From positions 10,273,823 through 10,337,822 of the forward strand of contig OY718803.1 of the NCBI GenBank assembly GCA_963070105.1: 64,000 nt of DNA. Reading direction: 5' to 3'. The number at the start of each line of letters is the position of its first letter. The stretch's first letter is position 1. Positions 38,301 through 47,900 of the stretch are shown here, in pieces. The stretch comes from Litomosoides sigmodontis (taxonomy: Eukaryota; Nematoda; Chromadorea; Rhabditida; Onchocercidae). The position numbers and the translations under genes were made by a program. The notes beneath the pieces are model-generated. The model was not told the origin of the DNA. It was given only the letters and a program-made list of their open reading frames with translations, and ran no database searches.

Positions 38301-40769
38301 GATCGGCATTGCGCATCCTGTGCCGAAAGTTCCACCAGTGCCACCTACCCTAAGATTTCATGAAATTCCCCCTATACCCAAAATTCCCGAAATTCCTCCA
38401 ATACCCAAAATTCCAGATATTCCTCGTATACCCAGAATTCCGGATATTCCTTCTATACCCAAAATTCCTCCCATACCGAAAATTCCTGAAATCCCTCCTA
38501 TACCCAAAATTCCGGAAATACCTCCTATGTCTAGTGCTCCGGAAATGCCCAGAATTGAGCGCTACGAGAAAGTCTCCGAAACTATGTCAACACCTCTTGA
38601 TTTTGCCTATCACCGCAAAACTCGTGAAGTGGACTATTGGATTGAACGGCGTTCAGAGCGTCAGTCAAAGCCGAGTCGTGACCTTACTGCTGATATCGGC
38701 ATCGACTTGGCGTCGGATACCAACTGGGATGAGCATCATTTGTCTGGAACTTATCCGCGAAGTACTTATGAAGTACGTTCCGATAAAATAACTGCACGAA
38801 AGGTCTCTCCAACTTCAAATTTACATTGGACAACGGTCAGTGAAACAACATCCGTCTCGTATAAGAAACGTATCTCTATTGAACGTCGCCGATCGCATCA
38901 AACTTTACCGCCCCATTTTTCGACCTATCGACGCCAATATCGACCATCAACACCAGCACCCGAAGTTTCGGCTTATGCTCGTCACGACAAAGGTATTTTT
39001 GAGAGCAGTACATTACCTCGAACATATGCCGGAGTTGCCATCGAAGGTGGTTTACGCGCGCAACGCGCTAGATGTGAAACCTCATCTTTACCTACTACCT
39101 ATTATTCCAAAACTGAAACAAGGGTTAGTTCTAAAGGCTTGTTGTAAAATTTTATTAGTTAAGTTTGAAAGTATTATTTCTTGTCAAAACTTTTTCTTCT
39201 TTTGGAAGATTAAACTAAAATGCACGAATAACTCGTAGTTTTTATATGATTGAGATTGTAGTTGTAGCCCAGCAAATCAATAATCCATTTTTGACTATTG
39301 TTATTGTGCAGCGTAATCTGGTTCGCTACGATCTACCACGTCCCTCATCACCACCACGTTATGAGTACTGGCTTGGAGAACGTAACAAATGGACTGTGGA
39401 AGGTTCGCCAAGACAATTATCATCTGTCACTGATCAAAATGGTCGTTCAGTACATGACGACCGATATGTGAGACGTAAGTTTAATTGGCTGATACGTTTA
39501 ACACTTTGAACAAATAGAGTGAATTGATTTCATTGTCTTGGATTTTTCATTACCCTAAAAATAGAAACTATTTTTCCATGATTTTATCTCATCTTACTTT
39601 CAGTAATGTTAGTATGAGCTTGAATTTGTGCATCATCGTTACTATAGTTTCATAATTCGTAACTAATAAATTTTGTATTTTGAATCGTTTGTTCACTTTT
39701 AGGTACTAAACAAGAGGCTTTACATTATCAAAAATCTAACCTTGAGGAAATACCTATAGTTTCATTGATAAAAGATTTACCGATGATAGAAGATGGAGCT
39801 ATTGAATGTTCATGCTCAACCGTATTGCCAGCACCAAAAATAGAAACACAAGGTTAGTACTGCATTCGCTCGGCTTTTTTTAAAATGCTATTTTATTAGA
39901 TACAAAATAAGCTGTTCAAGAAAGAGTAGTTTATCAAAAAGGATCTCGAATTAGAAAAATTAGGTGATGATTACAAGCATTGTTAGAGCAAATATGAATT
40001 TATTGCATTAATTGTGGTATTCAGATTTGCACTTTTTCTGCCCAAAAAATCCAGAAAAAGCAATAAACGTGTGAAATAATTTTTTATATTCAGATACTAC
40101 TATTTCAAGTAATTTAAATTTTGAACGAATTTGGAATTGCCAAAAGTAATTCCTATTTAATGTTATTTTCCATTGTTAAATTAGCTTATTACGATTTAAA
40201 AATTTTGAACAAGATTTTCGAGCAATTCAATATATGTTTTGAAATTATTTTAATCTTTTCAAAATCATCATATAGCACACATTTATAGCTGTATATCAGA
40301 TTCAATACTTCCAAAGTCTTACTTACTTAATATGTGACATTATCATACAGTGGTTCATAATTTCCAGCACATAAAAAATGAGGTTATTGTGTTATTACTG
40401 ACAACACTTGCTACATTGGTCAAAGCCAATGCAAATATTTTAACATATTATAAAAATTTACATTAACTTTCAAGCTGTTTGCATTAATATCAAGAATTAT
40501 CATCGGTAACATATAGGAACAAATGAAATATACCCCATACATATTAAATTTTCATTACGAAGAAATTATTGTATTTCTTATTTGACTGTTTAATTACCTC
40601 CTTTAATTGCATTAATGTCGGTAAAATTCATCCATTGTTAGTCGCAAAAAAAAAAGAAAGAAACTAGCAAATTGCAGATTTAACACCTGGTGAACATTCC
40701 CGTCCAAGTCGATCAGCACCATTACGTCGTGCAAGACAACGTATTCGTAATTTGTGCACGATGTTGTAA
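1..40769 (+). CDS. Giant tandem-repeat protein, 3' part of gene (5' incomplete), four exons
   Basis: The frame is open from base 1 to a donor after base 39123, so exon 1 has at least 13041 codons without a stop, and the true start lies outside the window. Proposed exons are 1-39123, 39312-39474, 39703-39852 and 40678-40769; phases agree at every junction (0, 1, 1), giving 13175 residues here, roughly 1.4 MDa. In order: 82 two-module YHSGRSD repeat units (residues 1-12137), a half unit plus eight diverged modules (to about 12675), an I-P-x repeat (about 12789-12843), and a basic Ser/Thr/Tyr-rich tail ending CTML. I see no enzyme domain, signal peptide or membrane segment in this part. A structural spacer role is inferred. 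Giant exons are known in ankyrins (mammalian ANK2/ANK3, fly Ank2, nematode unc-44), but I cannot confirm homology. If the exon-1 donor is not used, the frame stops at 39147. Confidence 0.85.
14218..15999 (+). repeat. Four-unit partial repeat of units 1-4
   Basis: Units 33-36 have the same order and variants as units 1-4 (1-1782), offset 14217 bp, with lengths 459, 438, 459 and 426 bp. The block lies between the two large copies, so the array reads units 1-32, units 1-4, a hybrid unit, then units 1-32 again. Confidence 0.85.
16000..16458 (+). repeat. Hybrid repeat unit 37, a recombination junction
   Basis: The first half carries the variants of unit 1 (KEPLQEH, EISVEEG, AIT). The second half switches to the type ending AIHRSPDVETEPIGEQ and DEFV, as in units 2 and 4. 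The switch lies between the AATT of 16281-16284 and the AGAATATTC beginning at 16291, where AIT-type units normally read AGGATATTC. I found this combination nowhere else. It gives the array's only pair of adjacent long-linker (PSEEKK) units, since the next unit at 16459 also begins with the long linker. Confidence 0.85.
16459..30857 (+). repeat. Higher-order repeat, copy 2
   Basis: This is the second copy of the 14399-bp block, offset 16458 bp from copy 1 with the same order of long, short and intermediate units. Beyond 30857 it diverges: unit 70 (30676-31134) continues with CAAGATCATGTTAGCGTC where copy 1 has CAGGAGCATGTTAGCGTG. Confidence 0.9.
31573..36411 (+). repeat. Distal array block, mainly pure 438-bp PPGVTG/TKVV units
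   Basis: Unit 72 (31573-32031) is the last with the long PSEEKK linker. From 32032 ten consecutive 438-bp units carry PPGVTG and the TKVV linker. They alternate EEEAVEG and EEEVVEG (GAAGCAGTG versus GAAGTAGTG, with GTTGAG/GTCGAG), making an 876-bp dimer. The alternation breaks once: two adjacent VV units (near 34455 and 34893) are each preceded by PLVSTSP instead of PLASTSP, so one 438-bp unit was locally duplicated. The PLV variant also occurs in the half unit at the array edge near 36514. Confidence 0.85.
36412..38020 (+). repeat. Array edge: half unit and eight diverged YHSGRSD modules
   Basis: The half unit from 36412 decays after PLVSTSPVSDV and ends VSVYHSGRSDG. Eight diverged modules follow, with motifs near 36733, 36976, 37195, 37357, 37510, 37670, 37829 and 37999. 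Six keep YHSGRSD exactly; two are degenerate (YPSGHSD and YHIGSSE). Spacing is irregular at about 50-80 residues and the flanking YP, Y-GP and acidic segments are recognisable. These look like older modules that escaped homogenisation, and they show which residues selection keeps. Confidence 0.9.
38365..38529 (+). repeat. Proline tripeptide (I-P-x) repeat in the giant protein
   Basis: About 55 residues are made of I-P-x tripeptides (PPIPKIPEIP, then DIPRIPRIPDIP and similar). Pro recurs every third residue, suggesting an extended polyproline-II-like rod or a ligand for proline-binding domains. It lies just C-terminal to the YHSGRSD modules. The underlying DNA is a degenerate 9-bp-scale repeat. 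Function is unknown. Confidence 0.85.
39312..40769 (+). CDS. Terminal exons 2-4 of the giant protein, with polybasic CTML C-terminus
   Basis: Exon 1 ends ACAAGG|GTTAGT at 39123. Exon 2 (39312-39474) follows a TTGTGCAG acceptor and begins RNLVRYDLPRPSSPP. Exon 3 (39703-39852) follows CTTTTAG and begins after a split Arg codon with TKQEALHYQ. Exon 4 (40678-40769) follows AAATTGCAG, splits an Asp codon and ends RARQRIRNLCTML before TAA. All three joins preserve frame, which is unlikely by chance over 1.6 kb of AT-rich DNA. The last 20 residues are strongly basic and the final four fit a CaaX box with X = Leu, the type recognised by geranylgeranyltransferase I. The second residue is Thr rather than aliphatic, so prenylation is only possible. 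Intron 3 (39853-40677, 825 bp) shows nothing else. Confidence 0.75.
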
Positions 40770-42509
40770 CGTGATGTTTACTGTATTGTGACACTCCGGA
40801 AATCGGAGGTTACTCTCTACGAGCAGAAATATCATGAATCTACTCTCAAATTTCTCGAATCATTTCCACGTAAAAAAATAGTAACTTCGAGCGATATCGG
40901 TTGTTGCTGTGAATTATGCGTAGCATCTTAAAATTATTGTTGTAACAGGCAGGGTTGAGCGTCTGCAGAAGAAGTTTTCCATGAAATTCAATTTTTTAGG
41001 TGTTTTGGAAATGTATGAGAATTAATTGCCTTATTTATATATGTATTAATTTTTAAATTCTTTGAGACTATGTTTGCTTGCAAAAAAAGAACTAGTAATT
41101 CCATGCTTTTTAATTAAATGTGTAGAAAGGCAGCATATTGATTGAAATGCGTTTTGGGAAATGCCCAAAAATTATATAGCTAGCTGAAGCATTTCGAAAG
41201 CACCAAAAAATTGAATTGTTAGAAGGATTTTTTTTTAAATTTAACTTCTAGCGGATGCTGTGACTTCTTTAGCCGTTGCACATAATTATTTTTAAAGGAT
41301 GAATTATAAATATGCGACAGTTTTGCTTACATCGATCATTGATACAAAAAGCTATTTGTTCGACCCTTGTTATATAGTATTATCAGTTGAGTAATAATTT
41401 TAAGTTGTTTTTGTTGTTATTCCATTGCTTTTCTCGGTATAGTTGGATAAGATTCATTTGACATTGATGGAATTGCTTAACAATTCGAAAAATAAATTTA
41501 AAAAGAAAAAAACGACGAAATAATTTTTGCATTGTAACCAATCGTTTACAAGACAAACAATCTCGCCAACTTTTCCTGATTTTTAATCACCACAACTCTT
41601 TTTTATCATTTTATAATAGCAAATTAGTTTTTACAGGTATCTCTATTTTAAATGTAAATTGACGAAACATCGTCGCAGCTGTCTTTTGCTTATGAATTTT
41701 CATTTTTATTAATTTTTAAAATTTTACTTTTGCGAGAAAATTCATAAGCAATTTGTCGGCTATGATGATGATGCTAAATGGAACGAACAGGAGAAAAGGA
41801 AAAAATAGTACCAGTCATTTCCATCCATTTAATCTAGAATTAAATGATTGGAAACACTTCTGCATGCTTTTTAACCACTTCCTTTTTTCCATCTCAATCT
41901 TTGTAATTATTACGAAAAATCCTGGTATATATTACGTGTCTTCCATTTGAAATAATTATTAATAATGAATAAACGATCTTCCCCTTATCGGCTCACATAA
42001 TTCAACCACTCCATTTCCATGTAAAAATATTTTCTCATTCTTTTCAACCATTCATCTTGCTCGCTTCATGAACTACGCTAGTTCACTCTTGCTTTCATAT
42101 ACAGCAATCTCAATTGCTCCCGCTTGCACATAAAATATAGAAATTTAACGCCAATATTTACACTTACATGCAAATACGCTTAAACCAACCACTCCCTTCC
42201 TCCTTCCGCTACTGTTCGAGCTCGTAATCTATATAAAAAGTGATTGCAGTCAGTGCTCACCCAACCAAGCACTAAAAAGAATACACCAACGAAAAGCTTC
42301 CTGTATCTTTATTATATAATATGCTTGCTATACACAACACTCATTCAGTTATGACCGTAGGATTATTTGAGACACCAAATGCTTCTCTACTAGTTCTGGC
42401 CAACCATTTTAAACCATGCAAAAAAGTTCATGAGAAAAAGTAGAGATCTTTATACAGCATCTCATAAGGGCAACAGACAACAATAATTCAATAAAACAAA
42501 GTTTCTGCA
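40770..42509. other. Intergenic region between converging genes
   Basis: This 1.7 kb AT-rich stretch separates the giant gene's stop (40767-40769) from the stop of minus-strand NHP2 (42510). AATAAA signals for the giant transcript are possible at 41491-41496 and near 41966. A minus-strand AATAAA at 42308-42313, about 200 bp past the NHP2 stop, is a candidate poly(A) signal. I see no convincing gene. A 65-codon frame at 41753-41950 lacks splice or homology support. Confidence 0.6.
42230..42254 (+). promoter_or_regulatory. TATA-box-like element (TATATAAAAAG) with TCAGT initiator-like sequence
   Basis: TATATAAAA at 42230-42238 is followed by TCAGT at 42250. A 40-codon frame (42321-42443) begins downstream but overlaps the probable 3' UTR of NHP2 on the other strand. 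The spacing is short for a canonical TATA/initiator pair and AT-rich DNA yields such matches by chance. Confidence 0.2.
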
Positions 42510-44136
42510 TCAAACATCAGATGTTATCCTCTTGATCAATTCAGCTACTTCATGGAACAAGTCTGCGTAATCTGGATGTTCTTTTATGAGAAGTAATATA
42601 GCCGCCCTTTTATGTCCTCAAATATTTCATTAAACTGAGAATGGGAAAATGAATTCAAACAAAATATCTTAAAAGGGAACAAGTGAAGAATGTCAAAAAG
42701 GATGGTATTACGAGCCCACAAGCTCGGCTATTTTGAATAAGTCGTGAACGGCTATTTTGATAAGTCGAATCGTGAACAGTTACATAATGAAAAAGTAGCC
42801 AGGAAAAAAGCATCGTAACTACTACCGAAAGAAATGTAGGGCCATTTTTATGCAAAACCAAACTGTTATCATAAAATAAAACATAACCTGACAGTTATCT
42901 CATAAAATGAAACATAGAATAAATTCAGAATAAATGGAAGAATTCCGAAATCTTACCAGTGGCCAACCCAAGATGTTCACGTGATGGTGTAAATACATAT
43001 GGAATATCTTTTTCTTCGCATATGCCTGGGATATGTGAATAAACATCTACTGGTGATACATTACCTGTAAACATATTATCTTTCGATGCTTTTCCTAGAT
43101 GATGACTCAAACTGCGTAAGATTATTTCTAAGACTACGGGTAATCCGAATTACAGATAATTTGAATAAGTAGCTGTCTAAACACTTGTACTCCCGAATTC
43201 TGAAGTGATAAAAATAAAAAGTACTCCTTTGACGTGAACCAATGAAAACTTAATTAGCAGACGAACGAGCTGTGCGCCCTCACTAAGTCTTATTCCGAAG
43301 ATCAATGTACAATGCCAACAACCTGTATACAGCCATATATATGTACCATATGATTTAGACAATCTTAAGAGCAATGATATGCCCAACTTAGCTGAAAGAT
43401 CCTACCTGCGAGCACAACAACACCAGTTTCATTCCTTCTCAAAGCTTTTTGAACGTCGCACATCCCCTGCCTCAAACGTTGCTTATCCTTAGAAGCCTAG
43501 AAGAAACGAACCTTTCAAATCACAAACATTTTTCAGCATGAACGATCCGTAAGAAAACTACATGAATTAAAAGAAATAAGCAAAATTACATTGATACGAG
43601 ATGAAATTCCCACCTTCTTTATTAATTTGTAAATTTTCTTTGCCACTTTTCTTGGAGCAAGTGGATGGGCAATAGCATTAACCATAGTACAAAGTTCGTC
43701 ATATTCATCCTGAAATTCTTCCAGTTCGAGAAAATCCAGCTTGTAATATAGAATATCAGTTCTACAAGTGTTATGTAAATACAGACTTTGAAAATAAGTT
43801 AGGGAACGCGAACTTGAAACAACAGATACAATACGCGAATGAACAATATACGCGACCAAACCTTACTTCCCCTCACATGCAATTTGTATCACACTAAACG
43901 TAATGCGATCAAAACGTTCTCGACCGTTCTCTCACGTACTAACTGAAACTCTCAAAGTCCGTCAAACCTACGACAATACCTACTAAATATTAAACGTCAC
44001 ATACCTGGCTCACGTTAGCTGACATCGGTGTTTCTACTACGCTGCCACCTAAATCATTTACCAATGGCTTCACATCATCATCTACCTCCATCTTCACATC
44101 AGCACTTGAATGCGAATTCATTTTCGATTTCCCCAT
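42510..44136 (-). CDS. NHP2: NHP2, H/ACA ribonucleoprotein subunit 2 (five exons)
   Basis: Exons (complement): 44005-44136, 43614-43709, 43406-43496, 42957-43064, 42510-42616. All phases agree, giving 177 residues (human NHP2 has 153). The L7Ae/NHP2 RNA-binding fold is clear: IAHPLAPRKVAKKIYKLIKK, then GMCDVQKALRRNETGVVVLAG, then GNVSPVDVYSHIPGICEEKD, IPYVFTPSREHLGLATGHKR and a short C-terminal helix. NHP2 binds the upper stem of H/ACA RNAs with dyskerin, NOP10 and GAR1 in rRNA pseudouridylation. The acidic first exon (KMEVDDDVKPLV) is variable among homologues. I chose the ATG at 44136 (MGKSKM). The frame extends upstream to 44211, so a longer start is possible. The last acceptor is TTTGAG, less usual than TTTCAG. 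It lies downstream of Nopp140 on the same strand. Confidence 0.92.
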
Positions 44137-44993
44137 TTTGCTTCGATGATCTGCAGTACTCTTCACTTTGTCATTTTTTGAACACACATGATGCGTGCGT
44201 CCGATATACATTTCCCGTCACCTCATTTCTTCATCCTCCAATGCACAGATTACGCCTAGATCGAAATGAAACCACCCACCAAATCACCCAGACCACTGAC
44301 TTATCGCAAGATCAATATAAACCACAATGCAAATGGACTCCCACCTACCCGTAAATACAGTTTGGAAACCTTAGAAAACTAAGTTTTCGAATACTAAGCG
44401 TATAGTATGGACTTATTAATGAAGACACGTGCGTGTTGAAGAACGGGAAGCAAATGTTGCACTCTAATGTTTAAGCATCGAAAATCAAAATTGTCTCCTC
44501 CTCTACACAGAACTGAAAGTAAAATGGAATTTTCCAGAAACTGTAAGTGAACTGGAAGCAGAATTCTGTAAACAAACAATCTCTTATGTTTATCTATTAT
44601 TTGCAATTTTCAACAACTTTCACTAACAACCTCGTCGCAAGAGCAATGATTAATAACCCCGTCATGAAAATCAACAAGCAACACTAAAAGAACAGATTTA
44701 AATCTTGTCAGCTTTGACCACAAGAAACCAAAAAATACGGACAACAGACCAGCAAAAGTTAGGAACGGCAAAAACTAACAACAGTAGCAACACGTCAGGG
44801 AGAAATTTTGAAAGCGAAAGGCCAGATAGCCAACTACTGAATAAAATAAAAAGGATAAGAATTCCAACTTTGCACGCAACATCAAATTAGCTGGTAACAT
44901 AGAGACATCAAAAACTAATAAGACTGATAAGAAGTCAAATGGTTCAACTTCAGCCAACACCAGAAAAGACAAGATATTCACCAAAATACTACT
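44137..44993. other. Spacer between NHP2 and Nopp140
   Basis: This 857-bp spacer lies between the Nopp140 stop and the NHP2 ATG, both on the minus strand. I see no gene and no canonical AATAAA on the minus strand here, which leaves open read-through into NHP2. A C-rich stretch near 44268-44290 and a TATAAA at about 44315 could belong to a promoter. The small frames on either strand are unsupported. Confidence 0.5.
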
Positions 44994-47900
44994 TCAATCA
45001 CTGTCGCTACTAAATTTAATCGAATGAGAACTAGTGTCAATTTTCGTACCGCTACCGGTATAGGAACCACGTTTCTTCTTCGTTTTTTCATGACGAAATC
45101 CTTTGCCTTGTACATTTTTCATATCTTCATATGCTTTCCTGCCCCACTGGTCGTAAGTCTAAATAAAAGTACAATACCACTAAGTAAAATAAATATATTA
45201 TAATGATTTCAAGCAATACATAAAGTGTCATTGCAAGCACGGGAACATTTCGACGGGGCAATGTCATAGAGACAGAGTACAACAGTGATGTCAATGATAA
45301 AACCACAATTACCACTTTCTTAACTAGATCATAAATAGCGAAAGCGGAGAAGGAATAAAACAGAAACTTCGAATTCGATCATATTTTATATTTTTCCTTG
45401 AGAAAAGAAAAAATGCTACATTAAAACTGTACCTTCATACGATACGAATTATCGCGAAATTTATCGTCCAACTCATCCTTCGATGTCTTCACTCTACGAA
45501 ATGGTTCTGTCTTCACAATCTACAATAATTTTAGGACCTTATAAATTCCCATTTCGAAAAACTACGGAATATTTAAATACAGTCAAACAGAAATCTGTCT
45601 AGACTATTTCATGAGCTATCACATTCAGGAGTTAAAAACTAGAAATGTTATGCTGCTAACAATCAAAGATACTATATAAACGTTAAAAAAGCGAAAATCC
45701 TCTTGCATACCTTCTGCTGCTTCCTGTTTCTTTTATCCATAACGTCTTGGTTATTACCCATTCTGTAATGCACAAAATAAAAAAGCATCTCTAGTCACAC
45801 AAAAATAATCCTATACTTCTGCTGCCAGCTACATAAATCTCTACTGAAGGCGTCATCACAACCCAGTCATGACCAGCAGTCTAGTTAAAAATTAGAAGCA
45901 AACCTTATCTGCATATCGTCATTTTCATCCCTCACGTCTGCACTTTTGTCTTCCTTATTTGAATCGGCATTTTTTTGCGTCCGCTCTCTATTTTCATCCT
46001 GAAAAATTATATTTAAGATCAACCTAAACCAATTCTGCGAATTCCGACTTTACAGTTATTTATCGAAGTGAAAGCATCTCCGGACTTTAAAGTTTAACAA
46101 TACCTCTTTAGACCACATTGCTTTCATATTCTTAGAAGGTTTCCCTGAAGTATTATCAGCTTTCCTAAAAAAAGATAGATGTAAGACAACCAAGACAAAA
46201 TGTGATAACAAGCATGTCTGATTTGATAAGTTTAAAACAGCGATATGCCGATAGCAATTATAGGAAAATATGTAGCTCGTATGTGGAAAAGAAAACAAAG
46301 AAATTAAGGATATTTCCAGAAGCTGACCTTTTATTATTGTCTCTGCTACCACCATTTGATGAACCATCGGGTGCTTCCGCAATGCAAAGTGAATTTTCTG
46401 CGCATAAATTTTTAGCTTTCGGTTTTGAGGTGTCAGTCGATGAATAATCCATTTTACCTGATCCTGCTGCTGCAAATTTCTGATGTTCCGTAAGCGCTTT
46501 CCTTGTGGAATTTATAACATCTGCAGATGTTTCTTTACTAGTTTTTAAAATTCCTTTCTCTGAAGTCCCATCACTATCTGAGTTCGAACCTGATGAAATA
46601 GCTGAATCTCGTGTGGCGACAGATTTGCTATTTACATGTACTCCCGTCGCAGTCCGCTGCCGCAACTGCCTCAAACCAGATCCATCGGACTCTGAATCAG
46701 ATGAAGTTTCAGAATCCCTTATGGCAGAATGTTTAGAATTACTCGACGGCTTTGCAGTTCCTTGCTGATTCAAACGCATCGGTGATATGACGGCCTTATT
46801 GGCAACGGAAACTTTCGTTTCAACAGTATCAGCTCCAACATCGTCAGACGAACTATCATCAGAAGAGCTATCGTCCATTATTTCTTGTTTCCCTTCCACT
46901 TCCTGCCCGCCTGACCGCTGATTCCCAGTTGGTTTTTCAGGAAAAACTGCTTTGGAATCCGAAGATGAATTGGAAGACGAACTCTGCTTGATCTTTGACT
47001 GAGTGACCACCCGTTGCGATGCTTTCTTTGACTCTTGTATTTTGCTACCACTGTCGGAATCAGAAGACGATGTATCCTCATCTGCAACGGTCTTATTTCC
47101 AGCTGCTCTTGTTGTTATACTATTCTTAGCTGTCTCATTACATTCTTCATTCCTTGACTTACTTTTCATATCAAGTTTACCATTTACGACAGTACTACAT
47201 TTTTGTTGAGTCTTTTTTGCCAACTTCACTGCACCACTACTATCGCTGTCAGTAGAACCCGACGAACTTGTATCTACTGCTTTCTCCTGAGTAAGTCCTG
47301 TCTTTTGGTGAGCCTGAAACTTCCGTTTTTTAGCTGGTGTTTCATCGACTTCACTTTCGGAATCTGAACTACTGTCATCCACGTCGTTTATAGTTAGAGA
47401 CTTCCTAGCTGACGTAGCAGCTATTTTAGACATTTTAATCAGTTCGCCAGAGGTTTTCTTATCTAAACTTCCATCATCGTTCTTTAGTTTCTCCCCTTGC
47501 TGCATTACAAGGGATTCACTTACGCTTTGCTTTCCTAATGACTTCACAATTTCGCCCGTATCATCCTCGCTAGTATCACTATCAGACGAACTTTCAGATA
47601 ACGTGTTTTTTATATTCTCATTTGCTGTCGCAAGCGATGATTTCCCCGGATTTTTTGGTCGCTGCAATGGCATCAAACACTTCGCCTTTTCATCATCATC
47701 GCTACTAGAACTACTATCAGATGAGCTTCCTAATTTCCTTGTAGATGTTGCATTTTTTAAATTAGCGTTGGGAACTGCTTTTCCGGTGACTTTTCTTTGC
47801 ACTGCCAACCGTAAATCCTTCTTCGAATCCCCATCACTACTAGAAGTAGTGTCACATGAACTATCAAATGCTTTATTTACAGCATTTTTCAAATCACCAC

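Noticed and set aside
43065..43405. A snoRNA in NHP2 intron 3
   Set aside because: ATAAGA and ACA matches exist on the minus strand, but I could not fold two hairpins with proper pockets between them.
44028..44354. His/Pro-rich plus-strand frame of 108 codons
   Set aside because: It overlaps NHP2 exon 1 antisense and has no splice or family support.
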